Of a stretch of 64,000 bases of DNA, positions 46,376 through 59,117 are shown one piece after another. A model generated the notes under the pieces. It saw only the letters and a list, made by a program, of their open reading frames with translations, was not told where the DNA came from and made no database searches. The stretch is from positions 10,044,001 to 10,108,000 of the forward strand of contig BTRK01000005.1 of assembly GCA_036245805.1 (NCBI GenBank). Direction: 5' to 3'. Each line of letters starts with the position of its first letter. Position 1 is the stretch's first letter. Made by a program: the position numbers and the translations under genes. This DNA is from Pristionchus mayeri (taxonomy: Eukaryota > Nematoda > Chromadorea > Rhabditida > Neodiplogasteridae).

Positions 46376-47329
46376 ATTTTATGCGGCTGTCTTCTGTTTC
46401 AAGTGCATCTTATTTCCCATAGATAACCGATGCAATGTCTGTATTTTAATTGTGAGAAAAATTGATCCGTGTAATTCAAATGAATTACGGATGATCCACC
46501 GTAATTTCATCTGAAACGGCTTATCAATTTCTTTCCATATATACGTATAGAGGCAGGCACTACAAGATGGGGCCGGCTGCCGCAGAGAAACTGCGAATGT
46601 AAATTATGAGCTAATTTTAATTATTTGTGGACAGATCCCGCGCTCTAAAATTGCTGTTCGAGGTTTCGCTATATTTAGTACAACTTATGCGGCGCCGATG
46701 TCGCAATTTCCTTTTCCTTGTGATTCCCAGTTATATTGCTTAAAAAAGGGTTACCATGAAACATAATCATGGACTCTCACAACGATTGTACTGCATGCTA
46801 CTGTACGGTGGTATTCCCTAATTCTGCGCAACGCACTATTTGCGTAATTCGACTATATCTTTATGTAAATTACATTAAACTCGATCTCACAATCCATATT
46901 TTCATATTAAAAATCCATTAAACTCAATAACAACGAAGAAAACCGATGATAAGCAACGTGGTGTAATGCCGCGTGCATCTCGAAATTCCGTCTTTTCCTA
47001 ATCCAGCTGCATTTTTCTCAATCAATGGCTTGAATGGCTAGAGTATTTTCAATTTGCCTGCATTTTCAATGAACTTTAGAAATTAATTTTGCAACTTGTA
47101 GACATTTATTTAACATGAAACCAAGTGATTTCTGATCGGAAAAGCGCCCTATATAACCCCATGGTGCCAGTTTGTTGTTCGCGAGACTCGTGGGAACCCT
47201 TTTTTAACGGCACCTTCTAATTTAACCGTTGCGAATAATATGTATTCTTCTAATTGCATATAGTGGTAAAATACGAACCGTAATTGTTTGTGTGATTGTG
47301 TTCGGTTGCTGTGACCTAGAGGTGTGCGA
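46376..47329. other. Intergenic, no gene recognised
   Basis: Nothing supportable on either strand. Confidence 0.5.
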
Positions 47330-48130
47330 CTAAGGTCCTTATCAGTAAGGGCCACAAGGGGTATAGCCGAAATGGAGCCATGCCTCTCAAACTATGCTCA
47401 ACATAACCGCTGGGGTCCTAACATTATCATGCTTTTGGCCGTTTGTCGATATCTCATCTCTGAATGGCGCTAAAGCTCAAGAAGTGATTGAAAAAACATC
47501 AACAGAGAGTGAGGGAAAAGCGAGACAACGAAGAAAGGGGCGTAGTCAATTCCGATCCCTTCCCAGTCAAATCGGAAAAATTTTGGGCAGGGCTTCGCCC
47601 TTTCCCGGCTTCGCCTCACCCCTGCGAGGAGAGACGGGAAGGGGACACACTCTCGCTCTTTCATGAGCGGGCGCTCTCTACACGCGCCGTGGCAGAGACG
47701 AGCGAGAGGAGAGGGAGAAGAGGGAAGGAGAGCGAGAGGAGAGGGAGAAGAGGGAAGGAGACGGCGATCTTTTAGCCCAGGCACCGACTAGTTTACTTCG
47801 AATCACGGACCGGGAAAACACTATTTTTCAATTTCCTTTGGCCAACTTGTTTGAATGGTTGCTGGCTATAATATTTTCACTATTCAAACAGTGTATCATA
47901 ATTTCACTGCTCACGCATAGATCTGTGAAAAATGAAGGATCGCGTAATAAAGATCGAATTTTCAACACCACAACTGCAAATACTGTTTTCTTAATAGTGA
48001 CATATCGAAAGCACATGGGCAGAGCTTTCGAATTATTTTTGATCAAGTAATTTGGTTAAGAATGAACGCTGTGATTTATATCTCTTGCTTTCGAGGGGGC
48101 ATCGTGTCAGGGACAAGTGGGCGGAGCTTG
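47330..48130 (+). repeat. Related copy of palindrome 2 core, with empty mariner site
   Basis: This segment matches 52250-52296 joined to 53545-54260 (shared blocks: cacaaggg...ataaccgaaat, tatgctcaacat, catgcttttggccgtttgtcg, gggcagggcttcgccctttc, gtgggcggagctt). It has a single TA at 47393-47394 where palindrome 2 carries the mariner, so it keeps the unoccupied target. No gene is recognised, though short frames occur. Confidence 0.75.
47701..47760. repeat. Perfect 30-bp tandem duplication
   Basis: Two identical units of purine-only sequence (agcgagaggagagggagaag and the rest of the unit). Likely replication slippage. Confidence 0.95.
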
Positions 48131-48654
48131 TTGTCCCTACTTATCAGGCACATTTAGTATGAGCTCTTGCGTACTCTATGCCGACGAGAGGGCTATCGCC
48201 CTCAACGGATTAGGCAGAGTCAGCAACATGAGCGACTATGACGTGCCTGGCAGGGCAATCACGGTCAATCGTTGGCTTATTATATTCGAAGAAGCAGCGA
48301 GGGAGGGATCGGTGCGCTATGTTGACATTCCTTTAGAACAACTCGTGAAACACAGATGCCATGACTAGTCGATTATTTGAAACCTGTATTTTAACATGAT
48401 ATTTAGAACCAGGGACGGATGAGGAAAATATGGCGCAAAGTTTAGACTTTTAGAATCTAGATATGTTAAAGTATAAGGTGTTTTTTAATTTCACCACTTG
48501 CATGTTCAATTCTCTTTTCAGGTTTGCATTTTCCGCGAGAACGGGCTCACTTGTCACAGAGAGGGCTGTCTGCAGCATTTGCGACTATGAGTACACATCA
48601 TACCGCAGCAGGCGCCGCGATGCCTCTTTCGGTGCAGTTGATAGTTGAATATAC
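48131..48654. other. Intergenic, no gene recognised
   Basis: The frames at 48117-48368 and 48463-48648 have no recognisable domain. Confidence 0.4.
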
Positions 48655-49285
48655 AGTCGCGAGCTTAAGTCACCGGGCACTTTTGGAATGGGTTTGAATT
48701 TTTTAACCAGGAAAATTTCAATTCTGCAACTAGGATGTTATGTACCAAATTCATAGGAGATTTTTCTTTTTGATATTGGGGTATTACGCAAGCGCACAGT
48801 CGTTGCGTAGTGATGACGCAATCAAAATTCACATTTTCAAAACGGCATTATTCTTACATGGATTTTTTCCAGCTCGCCAAACTTTCTGAGGTTGGAGTCA
48901 TGCCCGAGGTCTACCCAGAAAAAAATTGTGAGGTTGCTGCGCAACCGCACATTTGCTGCAGCCCTGCTGCAAAATCAAGGTCGAAAATTCAGATCTCGGC
49001 TCCTAGTAAAGCTAGAGACTGGTGCAAGGTATCAAAATGATCGCCATCATGAGTCCAGATGATCCTGAGAATATGGAAACAATATATCGAAATTTGCCCT
49101 CAGGGCATGAAAAAATCTCTTTTTCGAATGACCATTTTTAGACATTCATAACTACATGGGAAATGTAGCTAAAAATATGGTTTTGCATAGGAATGTTCAA
49201 AATGTATTGAAGATCTGATATCCAACTTTTTAGAGCGATTGGTTACCTTTCCTACCCGCGGCGTTCGTTTTTCGGAGGGATACTA
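48655..49285 (+). repeat. Half of a CAGTCGCG foldback element
   Basis: It starts tacagtcgcg and runs colinear with the left arm of the foldback at 21942-23303 (shared: gcgtagtgatgacgcaatca, ttattcttacat, gccctcagggcatgaaaaaa, cggcgt...cggagg). It stops near the point corresponding to the hairpin centre, so only one arm is present. Such half copies could arise by deletion at the hairpin apex. Confidence 0.7.
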
Positions 49286-49878
49286 TACGTGCATCGCATT
49301 CCCCGATGAATTACCTATCTACAGTTAAAATTTCAGACTGATCGGGCAATCGGTTCAAAAATTATAGGGCTCCGAAATTTTGGGCAAATACTTATGATCG
49401 ATACTGTATTCGGCTGCCTGTTTTATCGATTTATAGATTTTATCGCGTTTTCATCGATTATTTTATGAATTTTCTTGCTTGTTCCTAGTCTACGTGAAAT
49501 GGTCTATCATTGTTCCCGTTTTGGTGCGGTTTCGATGCGTTCAACACTTATAATTGATAGGATTACCCGGCCTGATCCGTTTTTCGCTCCATCTCTAACG
49601 CGTAAGTAAGTATTGCTGTGATTATTGATTACTCTTCTTAGCTAACCTATATGTTTTGTTATCAATTACCTCTGTTCATGCACTCTAACGCGTTGTATAC
49701 ATCCGTGATGCATTGGTTCGTCCAATTCGTTAGATTTTCCGCCGCTGTTAGTTATTTTCCTAGTCGTATTTCTTATTTGTACGATTAAATTGGTAGGCAT
49801 TTATATGGAGATTGTGGTTTCCATGTGCGCATTGTTTCTAAATTGTAAAATCTACTTTTTTCAGAGCCAGAGCATCGA
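49286..49878. other. Intergenic, no gene recognised
   Basis: AT-rich; ends in a tttttcag acceptor-like sequence directly before the frame at 49879. Confidence 0.4.
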
Positions 49879-50196
49879 TTGGAAGAAGACGTGAGAGAGG
49901 ATGGAGTCGTCTCTTCGACCGTCAGGAGAGGTGAGACCAGTTTGGTCACCTCCATTTCCCCTAATTTCCCTTCGACCACCCCCCCCCTTTCCCAGTTAGA
50001 GTCCTCCCTAAATGATTATTGTTCGACTTGCTCGAAAATCTTCTCTGATCCACTTGCCCACCAATTTAAACTTTCTTTGTCAGCCTGCATAGTCATTATC
50101 ATGGAGAAATTCGATTTTTCGAACTTAGGTTCTTCACAAATAAGTTCACTCACTCAGATAGTCTCTCTTATAATTTGTGTGCACAATAGATTATAG
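49879..50196 (+). CDS. Hypothetical exon crossing the palindrome 2 boundary
   Basis: An open frame of 105 codons follows a tttttcag acceptor-like site. Codon use looks coding-like, with a Ser/Thr/Pro-rich middle (SISPNFPSTTPPLSQLESS) and a hydrophobic C-terminal part. The product is not recognised. The left boundary of palindrome 2 (about 50099) falls inside it, and the last third is repeated in inverse order at 61216-61313. It could be part of a retrotransposon gag-like frame or of a host exon cut by the rearrangement. Confidence 0.35.
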   Translation: MEEDVREDGVVSSTVRRGETSLVTSISPNFPSTTPPLSQLESSLNDYCSTCSKIFSDPLAHQFKLSLSACIVIIMEKFDFSNLGSSQISSLTQIVSLIICVHNRL

Positions 50197-50464
50197 TCTG
50201 CTGGGGGGCGGAAGTCACAGAAACATAACGGAAAAATGTATCATTTATATTTTGCCAATGCCCTAATTTACATTATTAAAGACTTTTTTCCGATGAAAGT
50301 ATCATGCAAAATCTAGTTCTCACGAATATGACCTATTCTAGGAGCACGGAATTCTAACGTCGATAAGGAACGGTACAATTCTCTACCTTCGCGAGAATAT
50401 CACTGGAATGCATGACCTAGCAATGGACTGGGTCGGCGGAAATATTCTATTCTCAATCGGACGT

Positions 50465-51347
50465 TGTAGCGAATTATCTTCGCTACTCTAATTTCATTAA
50501 CTCATAATCAATAAAATTAAATAAATAAATCAATTTAATAATTCGATAGTAAATAAAATCAGTTCTCGCTTCATGAATTACGGTGTGCACCTACCAAAGC
50601 ACTCGCTGCGGGTCAACCCGGCTACGTGTACCGAGCCGCGATACTCAGTCTAATTTCGAAATATATTTTCCTGGACGTTTTCGTCCTTGTTGTTGTCGTT
50701 GAGGTTCGTATTGACGTGTTGCTTCACGTCGTCGCCCTTCTCCCGTTTTACTTCAACCATTCCATTCTAGCCTCACTCCCCGTTAGCTGTCCTACCGTTG
50801 TCGCGAGCTGACTTTTTGTCTTTCTGTCTTGTTTTCCACTCTCACCCTCACTTCACCATCATCACCTTTCACTTGTTTCTACTCCGTTCCAATCTCATCC
50901 TAGCCTCATTTCACCCCTCACATTAGCTGTCCTGCCGTTGTCGCGAGTTAATTCATCGTACTTTCACCAAGTCCTTCGTTCATTCCGCCCATATTTCACC
51001 CAACCACATTTGTCATCATTCTCTCCAATCACTCCATAGTATCGCATAATCGTTTGTCCATCCCACGTTCATTACGCTTCATTGTCAGACACGACTCAAA
51101 TCGTCCGACTCAAATCACACATCCACGATCTACCATCGGTTGATCGGCTCTTCCCTCCTCTCTCCTCATCAGTAATAAAAGGTACTCTTGCCTTCATTGA
51201 CCGAATAATTTCCCATCCCTTTTCTTGTTTATTTATTAGTTCTTTCGCCTTAAACCTGTAAATTATAGTAAATAAATTCTATTATTATTGCCCAAGTTCC
51301 TTCACACCACACAAAGGGGAATATCTAGCAATAGATCTTCCGCTACA
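50465..51347. mobile_element. Solo LTR, left arm
   Basis: The 883-bp unit begins TGTAGCGAATTA and ends TCTTCCGCTACA, with the 5-bp direct repeat GACGT on both sides (50460-50464 and 51348-51352). TG...CA ends with short inverted repeats and a 5-bp target duplication are typical of Ty3/Gypsy-like or BEL/Pao LTRs. An AATAAA-type signal lies near 51175. It contains an internal duplication of about 45 bp (50768-50813 and 50905-50950, with gttagctgtcctaccgttgt). No internal region follows, so it is a recombination remnant. Confidence 0.85.
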
Positions 51348-52296
51348 GACGTAAACATAACTTTTTTTTTAATTTAAAAGAACCTTTTTGAGTAATAAGT
51401 GTCATTTTATAGAATATGCGGATTAATGTGTTCAATTTTCGTGACTCCTCTCCAGGCAAAAAGGAGAGAGTAGCAATCATACCACGGTCTCTTCATTCTA
51501 CACACTTTCTAGACTGCTTGCGTGGTATACTGTAGAGCTCGGTATCATTTCCCAAAATTGTGTATAAATTATTCATAATAGTGTTGCATTTGGCGGACAG
51601 TTTTATGTAGCAGTGTGGTCAATCGCGAAATAGTCCAAAGCAGCCTTTCAAAGACTAGAGTTATCCTATTGGAATCTTATTGGAAAGAATTGCATCATTT
51701 TCCTATACGTTTCACGTGTACTATATATAAGATCTATATAGTGCACGTGAAACATACAGTAGCGCCCAAAAGTATTGAAACGATTTTAATGTTTCATATA
51801 ACTTTTTCTACCGTTGACTTAGCAAGTTCGATGTTGGGGCGCTATACATCAAATCAATCGAAGAGTATTGCGCCATCACGTGCTTCATAATTGATTGCGT
51901 AGTGATGATGCAATCAAAATGCACTTATTCAAAACAGGCTTTATTCTTACATAGATTTTTTTCCTACTCGCCAAACTTTCTGTGGTTGGAGTCATGCCCG
52001 AGGCCTATCCAGAAAAAAATTTGAGGTTGCTGCGTGGCCGCACGTTTGCTGTAGCCTTGCTGAAAAAAACAGTGTCTGAAATTCAGAACTCGGCTTTTAG
52101 GCTAGCTAGAGATCCGTTCAAAGCATCAAAATGATCGTCATAATGAATGCAGATGATCCTGAGAATATGAAAACAATATCTCAACATTTGCCCTCAGGGC
52201 ATGAAAAAATCACTTTTTCACATGACAATTTTTTGGACAACCATAACTAGAGACCACAAGGGATATAACCGAAATGAGCCTTTTCAACCCTAACTA

Positions 52297-53542
52297 CAGG
52301 GTGCGCCAAAATTACCCGAACTGGTATTTTCATATGATTCCCATATTGGGAATTGGACTTGGCCGTTCTTGTTCATAATAAAGTTTACCTATAATATGGG
52401 CAATAGTAAAATACTAGTTACTTGTGATGGGACTTCACTTAGCTCTGGCAAAGGCCTTGAGTCTCTGCTCATATCCAACTGTTAATTCCCGCAGGAAATT
52501 TTCAGCGATTTCGTTTCATTCTTTGAGAAGGGTTGCTTAAAATAAGATTAGTGTCGAGTTCTTGGTAGAGTACATCTTGGCCAACAACACCCCAAACACT
52601 GAAGTCGAGGGGTTGAGATCGGGGGAGTTCGGGGGTCAATCAGTCAGAGTGATTAATCGGGTGTATTTGTGTCCAACCACTATTTTGACCTGTGAAATGT
52701 AGCAGAATCTTGTTGTAAGGTCAAGTGCTCCTGACCCAAGTGGGAATGGGCTCAGGGTGGAAGTGAGTCTTCGAAGATGTGTTTCATGTAATACTCCGTA
52801 TTGATCTAGACGCCCGGAATGGGAAAAAGGAGAGGAAACTTGCATGTTTAGCAAATTCCATCCCAAGCTCTGATGTAGATGGGATAGCTGGTATAACCAG
52901 TGACTTCACAACTATTTTTGGATTCTTCAGGATCAGTGTCAACGAATATGTTGTTTTGCCAAATCAGCTTGCCTTCGATAGTAAATATATTTGCATTGCT
53001 GAACAACGTACTAAAGTACGCGGACCTAGCACAATGTAACAATAGTTTTAGGTACCGTTTTCCGCGGAGCTTGATCTGGAGCTCATCTAGTCCTTGCAGT
53101 TTACAGTACTTGTGAAGGCGAAGAGTCAGCTGGGGCTTGATACGACTACGAACGGATGTGTTCGAGATATCGAGAATCGAGGTCATCTTCGTACTGTTTC
53201 GAAGCACCCTCTTTCGGTAGCGATATCGGTTCTTAGGGGTGGAAACAGAGTCCGGTTGCCCTCTGTCCGAATACACCTTTTCAGTATCAAGCTGTTGGTA
53301 CATGATATCGGTATCGGATGCAAGCGACTTGTGAACGCATAGCCCTTGTACAGGTCTAGAATGCGGATTGGATGCTACTAGACATCGCCATTACTAGATG
53401 ACTTAACAAACTGATATGAAACCTTGAATAGAGAGAGACTAATGACCACTCGTCATGATGATGCAATAGAGGTCGCGCATATCGATTGGGCCGCGAGACC
53501 ACATAACGATGAAATCAGTTCGGGTAATTTTGGCGCACCCTG
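52297..53542 (-). mobile_element. Decayed mariner-like element, left arm
   Basis: The 1246-bp element has ends CAGGGTGCGCCAAAATTACC and complement, with TA on both sides. Size and termini fit the mariner branch of IS630-Tc1-mariner. The unoccupied target at 47393 confirms the boundaries. It interrupts the foldback at 51757-55110. Confidence 0.9.
52848..53303 (-). pseudogene. Mariner transposase remnant
   Basis: The 151-codon frame contains the family pattern RSRIKPQLTLRLHKYCKLQ and then LFSNANIFTIEGKLIWQNN. In active relatives this position reads like LFSDEKxFTIE, so the first catalytic Asp is replaced by Asn. Further down on the same strand, across frame breaks, are remnants of the SPDLNPLDFSVWG segment (about 52600-52630, PLDFSVWGVVGQDVLYQELD). 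No intact frame remains. Confidence 0.8.
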
Positions 53543-53549
53543 TATGCTC

Positions 53550-54260
53550 AACATGCCCGCAGAGATCCAAATAAGATCATGCTTTTGGCCGTTTGTCGAT
53601 AATTCATCTCTGAATCGCGCTAGAGGTCATAAAGTACGTGAAAAGGTGTCAACGGAGAGCGGCAGAAAAGCGAGACGAGGAAGAAAGGGGCGGAGCCAAT
53701 TCCACCGCCTCTCAAGTCAAATCGCCAAAAAAATTGGGCAGGGCTTCGCCCTTTCCCGGATGCGCCTCACCCCAGAAAGGTTAGGCGGACGATGTCCTCT
53801 TCCGCGCGCTTTCATCGGGGCATCTGCTCTTTACACGCGCCGGGGCAGAAACAGGCGAGAAGAGGGAGGGCGAGGAGGCGGAGTTTCGCGTTTGCCTCTC
53901 TCGCTTAATGAGCTCCCCTCAAACTGATCTTCTTTGAAGCACGAGCCAGCACCTTAACTTTTGAATGTTCTGTTTTGATAGAAAGTTGCCTTAGGCCTTG
54001 AGTAACAAATGGCCAAAGGGGGAGCTAAGTGCTTCCACTTTGAGGGATGATTTCGCCTTTTCCTAACCTTTAAGTCGTATGCTGACCTACTCAAACACGA
54101 ACATGGATGTTCCGCCTCAGGTCACTGATAGATAGAGGAGAGATCTAGATGAAGCAGTTTAGAGCAATCGATTTGGTTGCGAATGAAGCTCGTGCTCCCT
54201 AAATCTTGCTTTAGAGAGGAATCGTGCCCGAGCAAAGTGGGCGGAGCTTGCAGTGTCTAA
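53550..54260. repeat. Core segment of the foldback, GC-rich
   Basis: This part matches 47400-48130 and its mirror is 57150-57860. The 167-codon plus-strand frame at 53424-53927 (mirror 57487-57990) crosses the mariner end and is not supported as a gene. It includes the word gggcagggcttcgccctttc. Confidence 0.6.
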
Positions 54261-55144
54261 CCATAACTTTGTGGGAAAGTTAGGAAAAAATCTGGTTTTT
54301 GCATAGAAATGTTCGAAATGTATTGAATGACTGATGCAAAACTTTTTAGGCGTGTGTTTTTATCTCTCCGGCGTGTGTTTTCCGGAGGTATACTAGGGTC
54401 GGGAAACACCCCGTTTATGCACACTCGTCGTCTGCACTCTCTCGCCTATAGTGGTAAACAGGGTGTTTCCCGACCCTAGTATACCTCCGGAAAACACACG
54501 CCGCGGGCAGGAGAGATATCCAATCGCTCTAAGAAGTTGGGCATCAGTCCTTCAATACATTTTGAACATTTCTATGCAAAAATCTGATTTTTACTAAACT
54601 TTTCCATAAAGTTATGGATGTCCAAAGAATGGTCATGTGAAAAAGTGATTTTTTCATGCCCTGAGGGCAAATGTTGAGATATTGTTTTCATATTCTCAGG
54701 ATCATATGCATGCATGATGACGATCATGTTGGCGCTTTGAACGGATCTCTAGCTTGCCTAGAAGTCGAGTTCTGAATTTCAGACACTGTTTTTGCAGCAA
54801 GGCTGCAGCAAACGTGCGGCCACGCAGCAACCTCAATTTTTTTTCTGGGTAGGCCTCGGGCATGACTCCAACCACAGAAAGTTTGGCGAGTAGGAAAAAA
54901 ATCTATGTAAGAATAAAGCCTGTTTGAAAAAGTGAAATTTGATTGCGTCATCACTACGCAATCAATTATCAAGCACGTGATGACGCAATACTCGCATCGT
55001 ATTCTTCGAGTGATTTGCTGCATAGCGCCCCAACATCGAACTTGCTAAGTCAACGGTAGAAAAAGATATATGAGAAATTAAAATCGTTTCAATACTTTTG
55101 GGCGCTACTGTATATGAAAATGACAATTCATTCCAATAAGATTC

Positions 55145-55820
55145 CAATAAGAGAACTCTATCAAAGACCCGTCTTCTCGTCCTGGCATCTATCTCTGCAC
55201 AAGCAACGCCGTCTTCTGTAAGCGGATCATTAAAGGAGTGACTGCTCCCAATCGCAAGAAGCAGTACAGAGGCATGTTAGCAATTCATTTTTTAGATCAA
55301 GGCTAATTACAATGAACTTGTCGTTTGGAATCACAAATCAGCGAAATGAAAAATTTTCAAAATTTGACATCTCATTTGTTCGAAAGGGCCCACCCTAAAA
55401 GTGCCGACTACTTATTTTTCCTATATCAGTGCGTTCGTCTAAGAATCGCATCCCCGAGGGAACAGGCAAAAAACCGTACCTGAGAATTTTACAGAATCTG
55501 ATATCCCATGACTCCCTCTATTGATTTCTGTGCTTGAATAGATCTGAAAAAATAATTAGGTTAATTACTGAAAATAAATTAGGCTGTTTCGAACATTTTT
55601 GAGTGTAATTCTCTGAAATCTAATTCAAAGCTGACAAGTTGGTTCTAGACTAAAGTTGACATGCTGAATCGAACTACGTCTTTGGTTCATGCAAATTCAA
55701 AAATTTATTTTTTTCATGAAATTTCAAAAATTTATTTCTCGCAAACAAAAAATAAACCCCATCCCAATTTTTGATATGTTGTGTATTTTCATGAGATCTA
55801 CCCGAGAAAAAATATGAAGC
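55145..55820. other. Inner arm and spacer of palindrome 2
   Basis: 55145-55584 belongs to the arm and is mirrored at 55823-56265. It contains a short coding-like stretch (55146-55262, with GIYLCTSNAVFCKRIIKG) that I do not recognise. 55585-55820 is unique AT-rich spacer. Confidence 0.4.
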
Positions 55821-57871
55821 CTAATTTATTTTCAGTAATTAACCTATTCAGTAATTAACCTAATTATTTTTTTCAGATCTATTCAAGCACAGAAATCAAT
55901 AGAGGGAGTCATGGGATATCAGATTCTGTAAAATTCTCAGGTACGGTTTTTTGCCTGTTCCCTCGGGGATGCGATTCTTAGACGAACGCACTGATATAGG
56001 AAAAATAAGTAGTCGGCACTTTTAGGGTGGGCCCTTTCGAACAAATGAGATGTCAAATTTTGAAAATTTTTCATTTCGCTGATTTGTGATTCCAAACGAC
56101 AAGTTCATTGTAATTAGCCTTGATCTAAAAAAAGAATTGCTAACATGCCTCTGTACTGCTTCTTGCGATTGGGAGCAGTCACTCCTTTAATGATCCGCTT
56201 ACAGAAGACGGCGTTGCTTGTGCAGAGATAGATGCCAGGACGAGAAGACGGGTCTTTGATAGAGTTCTCTTATTGGAATCTTATTGGAATGAATTGTCAT
56301 TTTCATATACAGTAGCGCCCAAAAGTATTGAAACGATTTTAATTTCTCATATATCTTTTTCTACCGTTGACTTAGCAAGTTCGATGTTGGGGCGCTATGC
56401 AGCAAATCACTCGAAGAATACGAGTATTGCGTCATCACGTGCTTGATAATTGATTGCGTAGTGATGACGCAATCAAATTTCACTTTTTCAAACAGGCTTT
56501 ATTCTTACATAGATTTTTTTCCTACTCGCCAAACTTTCTGTGGTTGGAGTCATGCCCGAGGCCTACCCAGAAAAAAAATTGAGGTTGCTGCGTGGCCGCA
56601 CGTTTGCTGCAGCCTTGCTGCAAAAACAGTGTCTGAAATTCAGAACTCGACTTCTAGGCAAGCTAGAGATCCGTTCAAAGCGCCAACATGATCGTCATCA
56701 TGCATGCATATGATCCTGAGTATATGAAAACAATATCTCAACATTTGCCCTCAGGGCATGAAAAAATCACTTTTTCACATGACCATTCTTTGGACATCCA
56801 TAACTTTATGGAAAAGTTTAGTAAAAATCAGATTTTTGCATAGAAATGTTCAAAATGTATTGAAGGACTGATGCCCAACTTCTTAGAGCGATTGGATATC
56901 TCTCCTGCCCGCGGCGTGTGTTTACCGGAGGTATACTAGGGTCGGGAAACACCCTGTTTACCACTATAGGCGAGAGAGTGCAGACGACGAGTGTGCATAA
57001 ACGGGGTGTTTCCCGACCCTAGTATACCTCCGGAAAACACACGCCGGAGAGATATCCAATCGCTCTAAAAAGTTTTGCATCAGTCATTCAATACATTTCG
57101 AACATTTCTATGCAAAAACCAGATTTTTTCCTAACTTTCCCACAAAGTTATGGTTAGACACTGCAAGCTCCGCCCACTTTGCTCGGGCACGATTCCTCTC
57201 TAAAGCAAGATTTAGGGAGCACGAGCTTCATTCGCAACCAAATCGATTGCTCTAAACTGCTTCATCTAGATCTCTCCTCTATCTATCAGTGACCTGAGGC
57301 GGAACATCCATGTTCGTGTTTGAGTAGGTCAGCATACGACTTAAAGGTTAGGAAAAGGCGAAATCATCCCTCAAAGTGGAAGCACTTAGCTCCCCCTTTG
57401 GCCATTTGTTACTCAAGGCCTAAGGCAACTTTCTATCAAAACAGAACATTCAAAAGTTAAGGTGCTGGCTCGTGCTTCAAAGAAGATCAGTTTGAGGGGA
57501 GCTCATTAAGCGAGAGAGGCAAACGCGAAACTCCGCCTCCTCGCCCTCCCTCTTCTCGCCTGTTTCTGCCCCGGCGCGTGTAAAGAGCAGATGCCCCGAT
57601 GAAAGCGCGCGGAAGAGGACATCGTCCGCCTAACCTTTCTGGGGTGAGGCGCATCCGGGAAAGGGCGAAGCCCTGCCCAATTTTTTTGGCGATTTGACTT
57701 GAGAGGCGGTGGAATTGGCTCCGCCCCTTTCTTCCTCGTCTCGCTTTTCTGCCGCTCTCCGTTGACACCTTTTCACGTACTTTATGACCTCTAGCGCGAT
57801 TCAGAGATGAATTATCGACAAACGGCCAAAAGCATGATCTTATTTGGATCTCTGCGGGCATGTTGAGCATA

Positions 57872-59117
57872 CAGGGTGCGCCAAAATTACCCGAACTGAT
57901 TTCATCGTTATGTGGTCTCGCGGCCCAATCGATATGCGCGACCTCTATTGCATCATCATGACGAGTGGTCATTAGTCTCTCTCTATTCAAGGTTTCATAT
58001 CAGTTTGTTAAGTCATCTAGTAATGGCGATGTCTAGTAGCATCCAATCCGCATTCTAGACCTGTACAAGGGCTATGCGTTCACAAGTCGCTTGCATCCGA
58101 TACCGATATCATGTACCAACAGCTTGATACTGAAAAGGTGTATTCGGACAGAGGGCAACCGGACTCTGTTTCCACCCCTAAGAACCGATATCGCTACCGA
58201 AAGAGGGTGCTTCGAAACAGTACGAAGATGACCTCGATTCTCGATATCTCGAACACATCCGTTCGTAGTCGTATCAAGCCCCAGCTGACTCTTCGCCTTC
58301 ACAAGTACTGTAAACTGCAAGGACTAGATGAGCTCCAGATCAAGCTCCGCGGAAAACGGTACCTAAAACTATTGTTACATTGTGCTAGGTCCGCGTACTT
58401 TAGTACGTTGTTCAGCAATGCAAATATATTTACTATCGAAGGCAAGCTGATTTGGCAAAACAACATATTCGTTGACACTGATCCTGAAGAATCCAAAAAT
58501 AGTTGTGAAGTCACTGGTTATACCAGCTATCCCATCTACATCAGAGCTTGGGATGGAATTTGCTAAACATGCAAGTTTCCTCTCCTTTTTCCCATTCCGG
58601 GCGTCTAGATCAATACGGAGTATTACATGAAACACATCTTCGAAGACTCACTTCCACCCTGAGCCCATTCCCACTTGGGTCAGGAGCACTTGACCTTACA
58701 ACAAGATTCTGCTACATTTCACAGGTCAAAATAGTGGTTGGACACAAATACACCCGATTAATCACTCTGACTGATTGACCCCCGAACTCCCCCGATCTCA
58801 ACCCCTCGACTTCAGTGTTTGGGGTGTTGTTGGCCAAGATGTACTCTACCAAGAACTCGACACTAATCTTATTTTAAGCAACCCTTCTCAAAGAATGAAA
58901 CGAAATCGCTGAAAATTTCCTGCGGGAATTAACAGTTGGATATGAGCAGAGACTCAAGGCCTTTGCCAGAGCTAAGTGAAGTCCCATCACAAGTAACTAG
59001 TATTTTACTATTGCCCATATTATAGGTAAACTTTATTATGAACAAGAACGGCCAAGTCCAATTCCCAATATGGGAATCATATGAAAATACCAGTTCGGGT
59101 AATTTTGGCGCACCCTG
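57872..59117 (+). mobile_element. Decayed mariner-like element, right arm
   Basis: Mirror copy of 52297-53542, identical in length (1246 bp). Confidence 0.9.
58111..58566 (+). pseudogene. Mariner transposase remnant, right arm
   Basis: Same 151-codon frame as at 52848-53303, without amino-acid change, including the Asp-to-Asn replacement (LFSNAN). Confidence 0.8.

Larger units (their letters stand above)
51757..55110. mobile_element. TA-flanked foldback element carrying a mariner, left arm
   Basis: It begins CAGTAGCGCCCAAAAGTATT and ends with the complement; TA flanks both sides (51755-51756, 55111-55112). Its own arms are about 51757-52250 and 54590-55110, related to the CAGTCGCG family at 21942. 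A local palindrome (54360-54505) with ggtatactagggtcgggaaa and its mirror lies inside. The termini fit Tc1/mariner-type mobilisation; it has no transposase of its own except the inserted decayed mariner. Confidence 0.8.

Noticed and set aside
53424..53927. 167-codon frame repeated at 57487-57990
   Set aside because: It crosses the end of the mariner and shows no family pattern; its repetition follows from the palindrome.
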